The notes beneath the pieces are model-generated. The model was given only the letters and a program-made list of their open reading frames with translations. It did not search any database and was not told where the DNA came from. The translations under genes and the position numbers were made by a program. DNA of 64,000 bases from Solirubrobacteraceae bacterium (GTDB lineage Bacteria > Actinomycetota > Thermoleophilia > Solirubrobacterales > Solirubrobacteraceae), in the NCBI GenBank assembly GCA_029263125.1, contig JAJCYD010000034.1, forward strand, positions 1 to 64,000, written 5' to 3'. Shown piece after piece: positions 28,526 through 35,514 of this stretch (the first letter of the stretch is position 1; every line of letters begins with the position of its first letter).

Positions 28526-29527
28526 ATGAGGCTGCGCTGGATCGCCCCGCTCGTCCTCGCCGCCGCCGCCGTCATGGCCGGCGTCCTGCTCGCCTCCTCT
28601 CGCGAGACCTCGGCGCCGGCGGCCGCTGCGACGCGGCTCGGCTGCGCGCGGCAGTCCAGCTTTGACTTCCGCGACGCCTTTGGCGATCGTCGCAACCGCG
28701 TCGTGGGGCCGCTCGTGCTTGTCGGCGGGGCGACGTTCACCGATGCCGCGACGGCCCGCGACTTCGGTGGCAACACGTTCCAGCTGCTGGTGCGAGCGGG
28801 TCACACGGTGACGGTGAGCGCGCGCGGAAGCGCGGCCATCGCGTACGGGCCGCTGACCGAGCGTCGCGCGATCACGTTCGTCGCGTGCTCCGCGAAGCGC
28901 TCTGCGAGCAGCGCGCCCGAGCCGGTCACGTTGTGGTCGGGCTTCGTGACGACGCCTGATCCAGCCTGCGTTCGACTCGACGTCCGCGTCGACGACGAGC
29001 CGGCGTCGCGGCCCGTGACGCTCGAGCTCGGTCGTCGCTGCGCCAAGCCGCCACCGTTGCGTGGCTGCGCCGAGCATGTCGAGGGCCCCAAGCCGTCCAC
29101 CACGACAGCAGTTCCTGGGGACGTCGCGGTCGGCCCGCTGCGCTTCCGCGGCCTCGCGGACATCGCCAGCCGGCGGAGCTTCGAGATCGATAACACCGGC
29201 GCCTACTACGGCGTCAAGTCCGGAGTCGGGGTGCCTGCCGGCATGCGCGCGACGCTCTCGATCGGCCGTAGCGCGCGGAGCTGGGCGTCGCTGACCTATG
29301 GGCCCCGCCGCCCGGGCCAGCCTGATCGCGTCGACAACGCGGTGCGCTTCCAGGCCTGCGCGGCAGGGCACCCGGCGTTCAGCTACGACGGCCCCGTCGG
29401 TCCGGTCACCGGCTTCTCCGGCGGCTTCAGGCTGAAGCGTGCCGGCTGCGTACCGCTGGAGGTGCGCGTCGCAGGCCGTCCAACCGTGCGCAAGACGATC
29501 GCCTTCGGCGTGCGGCGCTGCGACTAG
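28526..29527 (+). CDS. Exported protein with a duplicated domain
   Basis: 333 residues from the ATG at 28526 (a GTG one codon earlier is possible). An N-terminal hydrophobic segment (about 7-24) is a signal peptide or anchor. The rest is two copies of a roughly 145-residue unit. Each contains GPLxxxG...F near its start, a central YGP(L/R) then FxACxA, a CVxLxVRV-type strand and a terminal RRC. Conserved Cys pairs suggest disulfides, in keeping with export. No known family is recognised. Its promoter is the mirror image of the ECF sigma promoter, so it is a probable member of that regulon. Confidence 0.75.
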   Translation: MRLRWIAPLVLAAAAVMAGVLLASSRETSAPAAAATRLGCARQSSFDFRDAFGDRRNRVVGPLVLVGGATFTDAATARDFGGNTFQLLVRAGHTVTVSARGSAAIAYGPLTERRAITFVACSAKRSASSAPEPVTLWSGFVTTPDPACVRLDVRVDDEPASRPVTLELGRRCAKPPPLRGCAEHVEGPKPSTTTAVPGDVAVGPLRFRGLADIASRRSFEIDNTGAYYGVKSGVGVPAGMRATLSIGRSARSWASLTYGPRRPGQPDRVDNAVRFQACAAGHPAFSYDGPVGPVTGFSGGFRLKRAGCVPLEVRVAGRPTVRKTIAFGVRRCD

Positions 29528-30504
29528 CCCAGCAGGCGCGGCAGCAACTCCTCGCGGACAACGCGGTCAACCGCCTCGCGACGAAACGGCGCGATCGCGG
29601 TAGCGGCCCGCCTCGCGTAGTCGGGCTCGGGCGTGTCGAGCGCCAACCGCAGGGCCGCGCCGAGCGCGCCGGGGTGCTCGACGACGAGACGCTCGTCCAG
29701 CGCGCAGGCAAGCGGCAGGGCAGCGTAGGGGCCGGGCGCGGCCGTCGTGACGAGCACGCATCCGTCGGCCAGCGCCTCCAGCTGGGCGATCCCGTAGTCC
29801 TCGCGCCGGGGCGCGCAGACGAAGACGCGCGAGCGGCGCAGCAGCGCGCGGTAGGCGCCCGGATCCAGGCGTCCGACGACCCGCACGCCGGGGGCGTCAA
29901 GGCGCAGGTCGGCGCCGGCCACGACGAGCTCCTCCCCTTCGCGTCGCGCGCGCGACCATGCCTGCAGGACGACGTCCAGGCCCTTCTTCTCGGGATTGGC
30001 GGCATACGTCAGCGCGGTGATGTCGCGCGGCTCCTCGCCGGACCCCGACGGCTCGACGGGGATCGGGACGACGAGCGCATCGGCGTGCGGCCGCGGCGTC
30101 TCGTCCAGCGTGCCGGGATCGACGGGCACCAGCAGCGATGCGCCCGCCAGGCGCCGGCGTTCCAGCGGACGCTGCCAGAGACCGTGGCGCCCGGGCCGGT
30201 TCGCCGCGGCGGGCGCGTCGTAGCGGATGGCTCCCGGCCGCGGCCACAGGAGCGCGGCCGTCACCGTGCAGTACAACACCACGCGTGGTCGGTGCTCGGC
30301 GATGGCGGGCACCGTCGCGGCCCGCGCCGCACGCGCCCACGCCAGGTCGGTGAGCGCGAACGTGCGCACCTCGCGAGGCGGGACGGCCGCCACGACCTCG
30401 ACGGCCGCGCCGGCACGGCGCATCGCCCCCACCAGCTCGGCGTCGGAGGCGCGCAGCCCGGGCGTCGAGCCGAGCGAGACGAGCAGGATGTCGGCCGCGG
30501 GCAT
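29524..30504 (-). CDS. Glycosyltransferase (GT4-like)
   Basis: 326 residues; ATG at 30504 with GGGAGG about 11 bases upstream (an ATG at 30525 is possible). The N-terminal half is a divergent Rossmann-like region with LLVSLGSTPG, and the C-terminal half has the GT-B features YAANPEKKGLDVVLQAW, VVGRLDPGAYRALLRRSRVFVCAPRREDYGIAQLEALADG, where the Glu-rich acidic loop is EDYGIAQLEALA. It is expected to use a nucleotide sugar, acceptor unknown. It converges with the duplicated-domain gene (4-base overlap) and is divergent from the DUF554 gene. Confidence 0.8.
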   Translation of the reverse strand: MPAADILLVSLGSTPGLRASDAELVGAMRRAGAAVEVVAAVPPREVRTFALTDLAWARAARAATVPAIAEHRPRVVLYCTVTAALLWPRPGAIRYDAPAAANRPGRHGLWQRPLERRRLAGASLLVPVDPGTLDETPRPHADALVVPIPVEPSGSGEEPRDITALTYAANPEKKGLDVVLQAWSRARREGEELVVAGADLRLDAPGVRVVGRLDPGAYRALLRRSRVFVCAPRREDYGIAQLEALADGCVLVTTAAPGPYAALPLACALDERLVVEHPGALGAALRLALDTPEPDYARRAATAIAPFRREAVDRVVREELLPRLLG

Positions 30505-30528
30505 CGGGCTGGCATCCTCCCGCATCGC

Positions 30529-31224
30529 ATGATGGGCACGTGGATCAACGTTGGCGCCATCCTCGCCGGCACGGCGATCGGCGTCGGCCTGGGCGTCCGG
30601 CTGCCCGCCTCGCTGCAGCAGCGGGTGCTCGCCGGTCTGGGGCTCGTGACCGCGGTCATCGGGATCGACCTGGCACTGGCATGGCGCGCGACGAGCCCGC
30701 TGTACGTGCTCGGAGCCATCCTGCTGGGAGGCTTGATCGGCGAGGCGCTGGACATCGAAGGACGCCTTGCCAGGCTCGGCGAGCGCTTGCAGGCCCGGTT
30801 TCAGCCGGACGGCTCGACATCGACGATCGGCGAGGCGTTCTTCACCGCGAGCCTGCTGTTCTGCGTCGGCCCGCTGGCGGTGATCGGCTCCTTCGAGGAC
30901 GGCCTGCGAGGCAATCTGGAGCCGCTGGCGACGAAGTCCCTGCTCGACGGCTTCGCCGCGATCGCGCTGTCCTGCACGCTCGGACTCGGCGTCGCGTTCG
31001 CCGCCGCCAGCGTGCTGGTCGTGCAGGGCGCGCTCACGCTGGGCGCCGGGCTCTTCGACGGCCTCCTGCAAGGCGAGGCACTCGACGCGATGACCTCGAC
31101 CGGGGGCGTGCTGATCATCGCGATCTCGCTGAAGCTGCTGGAGCTCAAGGACGTCAGGGTCGGCAACTTCCTGCCGGCGCTCGTGCTCGCTCCGCTGCTC
31201 GTGGGCTTCGTCGGACTGCTCTAA
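30529..31224 (+). CDS. DUF554 family membrane protein
   Basis: 231 residues, ATG-ATG start at 30529/30532. Six to seven hydrophobic segments with the DUF554 pattern: GTWINVGAILAGTAIGVGLG at the N-terminus, LLGGLIGEALDIEGRL, and FFTASLLFCVGPLAVIGSFEDG in the middle. The family is a conserved integral membrane protein (YdfK-like) of unknown role, possibly transport. No ribosome-binding site is evident ahead of the start. Confidence 0.88.
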   Translation: MMGTWINVGAILAGTAIGVGLGVRLPASLQQRVLAGLGLVTAVIGIDLALAWRATSPLYVLGAILLGGLIGEALDIEGRLARLGERLQARFQPDGSTSTIGEAFFTASLLFCVGPLAVIGSFEDGLRGNLEPLATKSLLDGFAAIALSCTLGLGVAFAAASVLVVQGALTLGAGLFDGLLQGEALDAMTSTGGVLIIAISLKLLELKDVRVGNFLPALVLAPLLVGFVGLL

Positions 31225-31230
31225 GTGGGA

Positions 31231-31761
31231 TTAGCGAGCCGTCCCGTTCACCGACGCCAGGTCACGGCGAAGACCGGGAGCGCGGACGAGCTTTATCGGC
31301 TTCAACGGTGACGTCGGCTCGACGTAGAAGGCGACGCCGTCGCGCTCTTCGATGGCCGTCACGGCCGCCTCCTGGCGGCGCCACGCCAGCGCGCCGATGA
31401 TCGCGAATCCCGTGCCGATGCCCGGGATCTGCGGCGCGATCAACCCCAGCCCGACGGCCAGGACGGTCGACAGCAGCAGCGGCCACAGGCGGTTGAGCAG
31501 CATCGCTCCCGGACGCTGCTCGGGGAGCGAGGTCGTCGACTTGGCGCTGGCCAGCAGGGTCGCGATCGGCGAGTTGGTCTGCTGAGGACGCCCGAGCCAG
31601 GCGCCGATCAGCATCGCGATCACCCACCAGCCGACGATGATGACGACGCGCACCTCGCCGGCTTGGGTCGTCCCCGAAGCGAACACCGTCACGGCGGCCA
31701 GCGCCGTCGCCGCGGCGGCGCACAGCAGCACCGCCGAGCGTAGGAAGTCGACGAAGCGCAC
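31231..31761 (-). CDS. Membrane protein of unknown function
   Basis: 176 residues from a GTG at 31761 preceded by GAGGA five bases upstream. The protein has four membrane helices: about 5-24, 33-52, 86-101 and 104-122, and a soluble C-terminal stretch ending in basic residues. I do not recognise a family. It starts 13 bases after the trehalose-phosphatase stop on the same strand and probably shares its transcript. Confidence 0.65.
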   Translation of the reverse strand: MRFVDFLRSAVLLCAAAATALAAVTVFASGTTQAGEVRVVIIVGWWVIAMLIGAWLGRPQQTNSPIATLLASAKSTTSLPEQRPGAMLLNRLWPLLLSTVLAVGLGLIAPQIPGIGTGFAIIGALAWRRQEAAVTAIEERDGVAFYVEPTSPLKPIKLVRAPGLRRDLASVNGTAR

Positions 31762-31774
31762 CGCGGTCCTCGCG

Positions 31775-32578
31775 CTACAGCAGCGCCGTGAGCAGCTCGC
31801 GAACGCCGACCGGTCCGTCGACGAGCAGATCGGCTCGGTCCTGGAGCTGGGACGGGGTCTCGTCGGAGCGCACGCCCACGCAGATCGCGGCGCCGAGCCG
31901 TCCCTCCCCGACGAGCTCGTGCAGGCCGTCGAAGGCATCGAGGTCGGTCATGTCGTCGCCGACGTAGAGGGCGGCGTCCAAGCCCGCGGACTCCAGCAGC
32001 CTGCGCACGCCGCGGCCCTTGTTCATGACGACGGGCGGGCGGATCTCCAGGACCTTGCGCCCCCAGTGGGTGAACAGGCCCTCGGCCTCGGCGCGCTCTG
32101 CGACGACCCGCACCGCGTCCTCGGCGGCCTGCTCGTCGGGCGCGCCGCGCCAGTGAAATGCCGCGATCGCCTGCTTGTCCTCCGAGCGCACCCGCAGGCG
32201 CTGCAGGTCGGTCGTATACGCGTCGTGGGCGAAGCGCCGCACCGCCGGCTCGTGCGCGGCGATCTCGGGGTCGATCTGCACCTCGGTGCCACCGGGCGCC
32301 AGCAGCTCGGAGCCGTGGTTGCCGACATAGGCGATCGAGCCAAGCGAGACGATGCGCCGCGCGATCGACGCCTGGCGTCCGCTGACGCATCCGACGACGC
32401 GGTAGCGCTTGGCGACGGCGATCAGCCGAGCACGCGTCGGCTCGGGGACATGCGCGTCATCGGCATGGCGCACGATCGGCGCCAGCGTTCCGTCGATATC
32501 GAGCAGGATCGCCGCGCGCGACGGATCGGCGCGCAACGGGGCGAGCGCTTCGACGAGCGCTGGAGCAGCGGCTGACAT
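31775..32578 (-). CDS. otsB: Trehalose-6-phosphate phosphatase
   Basis: 267 residues from the ATG at 32578. HAD-superfamily motif I ILLDIDGTLAPI is near residue 25, motif II GCVSGR follows, and motif IV is VGDDMTDLDAF near 220. The YVGNHGSELL block is diagnostic of OtsB. It removes phosphate from trehalose-6-phosphate in trehalose synthesis. No otsA is seen nearby. The gene is expressed from a shared divergent promoter (32,579-32,597) and may be leaderless. Confidence 0.92.
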   Translation of the reverse strand: MSAAAPALVEALAPLRADPSRAAILLDIDGTLAPIVRHADDAHVPEPTRARLIAVAKRYRVVGCVSGRQASIARRIVSLGSIAYVGNHGSELLAPGGTEVQIDPEIAAHEPAVRRFAHDAYTTDLQRLRVRSEDKQAIAAFHWRGAPDEQAAEDAVRVVAERAEAEGLFTHWGRKVLEIRPPVVMNKGRGVRRLLESAGLDAALYVGDDMTDLDAFDGLHELVGEGRLGAAICVGVRSDETPSQLQDRADLLVDGPVGVRELLTALL

Positions 32579-32600
32579 GACTTCTAGTATGCCGCGCATG
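32576..32600. promoter_or_regulatory. Overlapping divergent -10 elements with leaderless starts
   Basis: The 7-mer TAGTATG carries TAGTAT on the plus strand (32,585-32,590), 7 bases before the ATG at 32,598, and CATACT on the minus strand (32,591-32,586), 7 bases before the otsB ATG at 32,578. With transcription starting at the A of each ATG, both mRNAs would be leaderless. Confidence 0.6.
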
Positions 32601-32972
32601 CGGCCCCGCCGAACGCAGAGCCGCCGACTGATGCTCGCGGCGATCGGGACGGCGGCGGGACTCTTCAGCGGACTGTTCGGCGTCGGCGGCGGAGTGATCA
32701 TCGTGCCGCTGCTGATCCTCTGGCTGGGCTTCGGCGCGCGCGAGGCGACCGGCACGTCGCTCGCCGCGATCGTGCTCATCGCCGCGGTCGCCGCGATCAC
32801 CCACGGGGCCTACGGCAACGTGCACCTGCGCGAGGGCCTGCTCGTCGGCGTGCCCGCCGTCGCAGGGGTCATCGCCGGCACCCATCTGCAGCGGCACATC
32901 TCCACGCGGGCGATCTCGCTGATCTTCGCCGCGTTGCTCGTCGTGGTCGCCATCGATCTGCTGCTCGCGTGA
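32598..32972 (+). CDS. TauE/SafE family half-transporter, first subunit
   Basis: 124 residues from the ATG at 32598 (an ATG at 32589 would overlap the -10 element). About four membrane helices; the first contains GLFSGLFGVGGGVIIVPLLI, the TauE/SafE signature. TauE/SafE (DUF81) proteins export sulfonates or organic anions and are normally about 250 residues with the motif in each half. This gene covers only one half, and its stop overlaps the start of the second half-gene, so the functional unit is probably a heterodimer. Confidence 0.85.
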   Translation: MRPRRTQSRRLMLAAIGTAAGLFSGLFGVGGGVIIVPLLILWLGFGAREATGTSLAAIVLIAAVAAITHGAYGNVHLREGLLVGVPAVAGVIAGTHLQRHISTRAISLIFAALLVVVAIDLLLA

Positions 32973-33322
32973 TCGAGGCGATGCTCATCGGTCTGACGGC
33001 CGGCGTGATCGCCGGGCTGCTCGGGGTCGGCGGCGGCGTCCTGTTCGTGCCCGCCCTGACGATCGGGCTGGGCCTCAGTCAGATCGACGCCGAGGCGACC
33101 TCCCTGCTGGCGATCATCCCGGTCGCGCTGGTCGGCGCGTGGCGCCAGAACGCGCGCGGCGACGTCGACCTGCCGACCGCCGGCGCGATCGGGCTGCTCG
33201 CGGTCGCCGGGGCGGCGGCCGGGGCGGTCCTGGCCAACGCCCTGCCCGAACGCGCACTACAGATCGGCTTTGCGCTGCTGATCCTCGCCATCGCCGCGCA
33301 GCTCGTGCGGCGCGCTATCTGA
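32969..33322 (+). CDS. TauE/SafE family half-transporter, second subunit
   Basis: 117 residues, GTG start overlapping the previous stop (GTGA). About four membrane helices with the same signature, LTAGVIAGLLGVGGGVLFVPAL, near residue 10. It is the natural partner of the preceding half-protein. Its last 8 bases overlap the convergent YhaM-like gene. Confidence 0.85.
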   Translation: MIEAMLIGLTAGVIAGLLGVGGGVLFVPALTIGLGLSQIDAEATSLLAIIPVALVGAWRQNARGDVDLPTAGAIGLLAVAGAAAGAVLANALPERALQIGFALLILAIAAQLVRRAI

Positions 33323-34181
33323 TTCCGTGCTCCAGGGCCTCCTTGATCGACGCGTCAAGCCCGTTGAGGCGGTGCAGCGCGAGCGCCTCGGCGGATCCGA
33401 AGCGCCGGCCCGGCGCCGCGTCGGGGCCGTGATGACACAGCACGCAGTGCGCGAGCGCGATGAAGCGAGCGTTGTCCAGCGGCGCGACGGCGGTCGCGCG
33501 GTCGCGCAGCATCGCCAGGCCGAGCTCGACGTGCCCCAGCAGCCGGCCCGCCTCCGTCAGGCCGATCTCGGCGCCGTAGGTGAACTCGCGGGTCTTGCCG
33601 ATGTCGTGGACGAGCGCGGCGGTGACGAGCAGGTCGGAGTCCAGCCGCGGATGCAGCTGGCAGGCCTCCAGCGCCAGTGTCCCGACCGCGACCGTGTGCT
33701 CGAGCAGCCCGCCCAGGTAGGCGTGGTGGCCGCTGCGCGTGCAGGGCGCGCGGCGCCACTGCTCGCGTAGTCGGCCATCCTCGAGCAGGTCCGCGAGCAG
33801 CGCGCTCAGGCCCGCGTCGTGGACCTCGCGCGCGAGGTGCTCGAGGAAGCCGTCGAGCTCGTCGAGGTCGCGGTAGGCCGCCGGCAGGAAGGCGGCCGGA
33901 TCGGCCTCGCCGTCCGCCGCGCGGCCGATCGTGCGCAGGTCGACCTGCAGCTCGTCGCGGAAGCGCTCGACGCGGCCGGCGACGCGCACGAGGTCGCCGC
34001 GCTCGAAGCGCCCGGCCAGCACGTCGGCATCGCGAAAGGCGCGGCCCTGGACGGCGCCGGTGCGATCGCGCAGCTCGACCGCGAGGTACGGCGTGCCGGC
34101 GCGCGAGAGCAGGCGGTCCTTGCGGGTGCAGGCGAAGATGCCGTCGACCTCCTGGCCGGCGCGCAGCGTGGCGATCGTCAT
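33315..34181 (-). CDS. YhaM-like 3'-5' exoribonuclease (OB fold plus HD domain)
   Basis: 288 residues from the ATG at 34181. The first 85 residues form an OB-fold nucleic-acid-binding domain (YLAVELRDRTGAVQGRAFRD, GDLVRVAGRVERF). An HD hydrolase domain follows: GHHAYLGGLLEHTVAVG, then the metal-binding doublet in ALVHDIGKTREF, and LAHCVLCHHG. This domain order is that of YhaM/CBF1, which degrades RNA or DNA from the 3' end. It converges with the second half-transporter gene and is divergent from the PAC2 gene across 51 bases. Confidence 0.88.
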   Translation of the reverse strand: MTIATLRAGQEVDGIFACTRKDRLLSRAGTPYLAVELRDRTGAVQGRAFRDADVLAGRFERGDLVRVAGRVERFRDELQVDLRTIGRAADGEADPAAFLPAAYRDLDELDGFLEHLAREVHDAGLSALLADLLEDGRLREQWRRAPCTRSGHHAYLGGLLEHTVAVGTLALEACQLHPRLDSDLLVTAALVHDIGKTREFTYGAEIGLTEAGRLLGHVELGLAMLRDRATAVAPLDNARFIALAHCVLCHHGPDAAPGRRFGSAEALALHRLNGLDASIKEALEHGIR

Positions 34182-34219
34182 GGTGCGCTGAACGGGGCTG
34201 ACCGCATCCACCCATGATG

Positions 34220-34235
34220 TACCGTCAATCGGATG
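34220..34235 (+). promoter_or_regulatory. Leaderless-type -10 element of the PAC2 gene
   Basis: TACCGT at 34,220-34,225, seven bases, then ATG at 34,233. No Shine-Dalgarno sequence is present between them. Confidence 0.5.
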
Positions 34236-35105
34236 CAGCCGTTGATCTGGGAACACCGCCCCGACGGGCTGCGTGCGCCCGCGATCATCTGCGCCTTCAG
34301 CGGCTGGAACGACGCCGGCGACGCCGCGTCGGCGGCCCTGACCTTCATCGGCGAATCGCTGAACGCCGAGCGCTTCGCACGCATCGATCCAGAGGACTTC
34401 TACGACTTTCAGTCCACGCGCCCGCAGATCGGCTTCACCGAGGACCGCACGCGCGAGGTCACGTGGCCCGGTATCGAGATCTACGCCGCGCGGGTGCCGC
34501 GCGCTCCTCGCGACCTGATCCTCGTCCAAGGGCCCGAGCCGTCGATGCGCTGGCGCTCCTTCTGCCAGCACATCATCGATCTCGCCGAGGCGCTCGGCAC
34601 CCAGCTCGTCGTGACGATGGGAGCCCTGCTCGCCGACGTTCCGCACTCCCATCCGGTGTCGATCACCGGCCTGGCGTCCGATGCGGCGCTCGTCGAGAAG
34701 CTCGCGATGGCCGAGACGACCTACGAGGGGCCGACGGGCATCGTCGGCGTCCTGCACACCGCCTGCTGCGACGCCGGCCTGCCGTCGGCGAGCCTGTGGG
34801 CGGCCGTTCCCCACTACGTCGCGGCGGCGCCGAACCCGAAGGCCGCGCTCGCCCTCGTGCGCAAGATCGAGAGCCTCGTGGCGGTGTCCGTCGACGCGAC
34901 CGAGCTCGAGAACGCGACCGGCGACTACGAGCGCCAGGTCGGGCGCGCCGTGCAGTCTGACCCCGAGGTGCAGGCCTTCGTCGAGCGCCTCGAGGAGGCC
35001 GCCGGCCAGGACACCTCCGCGCTCGGCCCCGGCGACCTGCCCTCCGGCGACGCGATCGCGTCGGAGTTCCAGCGCTTTCTCAAGCAGCAGGGCCCCGAGC
35101 GCTGA
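34233..35105 (+). CDS. PAC2 family protein
   Basis: 290 residues. The N-terminal AIICAFSGWNDAGDAASAAL is the PAC2 (proteasome assembly chaperone 2-like) signature; RDLILVQGPEPSMRWRSF and VVTMGALLADVPHSHPV follow. Bacterial members are common in proteasome- and non-proteasome-containing actinobacteria; function is unproven, though a protein-complex assembly role is often suggested. No proteasome genes are in the window. Start chosen by the -10/ATG spacing. Confidence 0.88.
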   Translation: MQPLIWEHRPDGLRAPAIICAFSGWNDAGDAASAALTFIGESLNAERFARIDPEDFYDFQSTRPQIGFTEDRTREVTWPGIEIYAARVPRAPRDLILVQGPEPSMRWRSFCQHIIDLAEALGTQLVVTMGALLADVPHSHPVSITGLASDAALVEKLAMAETTYEGPTGIVGVLHTACCDAGLPSASLWAAVPHYVAAAPNPKAALALVRKIESLVAVSVDATELENATGDYERQVGRAVQSDPEVQAFVERLEEAAGQDTSALGPGDLPSGDAIASEFQRFLKQQGPER

Positions 35106-35514
35106 TCCTGCGCGGCGGCTGCGATCCGCAGACGCTGACCGCTCGGTGTGCCTCGGGTCGAGGAGGCCGCCGCCCTGCGCCGATCGGCGTGCATAACTGC
35201 CGGATCGATCCCTCACCGCTTCAGATCCGTCAATACAACATCACAGTGATGCATGAGCGCCGCTTCGCTCAGCGGACGACCTCGATCCGGCAGTTGTGCA
35301 TCATGGTCTTGAGGGTCCCCCGCCGAGCAGTCCGCCGGTCAGTGCGCGATGCAGCCTTAGGGCCGAGCATGAGAACCTGCGGTGTCTGGCCACCGTCTCG
35401 CGGCGCCAGACGACACACGCGATGCTCGACGGGCCGGCGCCCGCCTGCGCTCGCGCGTCGCCTGGCATCCACGATCCGGCAGCCAGACCCGCGCACGTAT
35501 TCCTGCTCGGACCC
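35106..35514. other. 409-base intergenic region with long inverted repeat
   Basis: No coding sequence is convincing on either strand. It contains a 20-bp inverted repeat (35,189-35,208 with 35,282-35,301), a perfect CATCAC-A-GTGATG hairpin inside it, and a GTCTGGC...GCCAGAC hairpin further right. The sequence GATCCGGCAG of the right arm recurs near 35,472. It lies between convergent genes (PAC2 forward, helicase-nuclease reverse), so termination or a small RNA are the two readings. Confidence 0.5.
35189..35301. repeat. 20-bp inverted repeat enclosing 73 bases
   Basis: Left arm GTGCATAACTGCCGGATCGA pairs over its whole length with the right arm 35,282-35,301 when two G-U wobbles are allowed. 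The 73-base interior contains the 6-bp hairpin CATCAC-A-GTGATG and a CCGC...GCGG stem. As RNA this would be a long branched stem. Confidence 0.7.
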
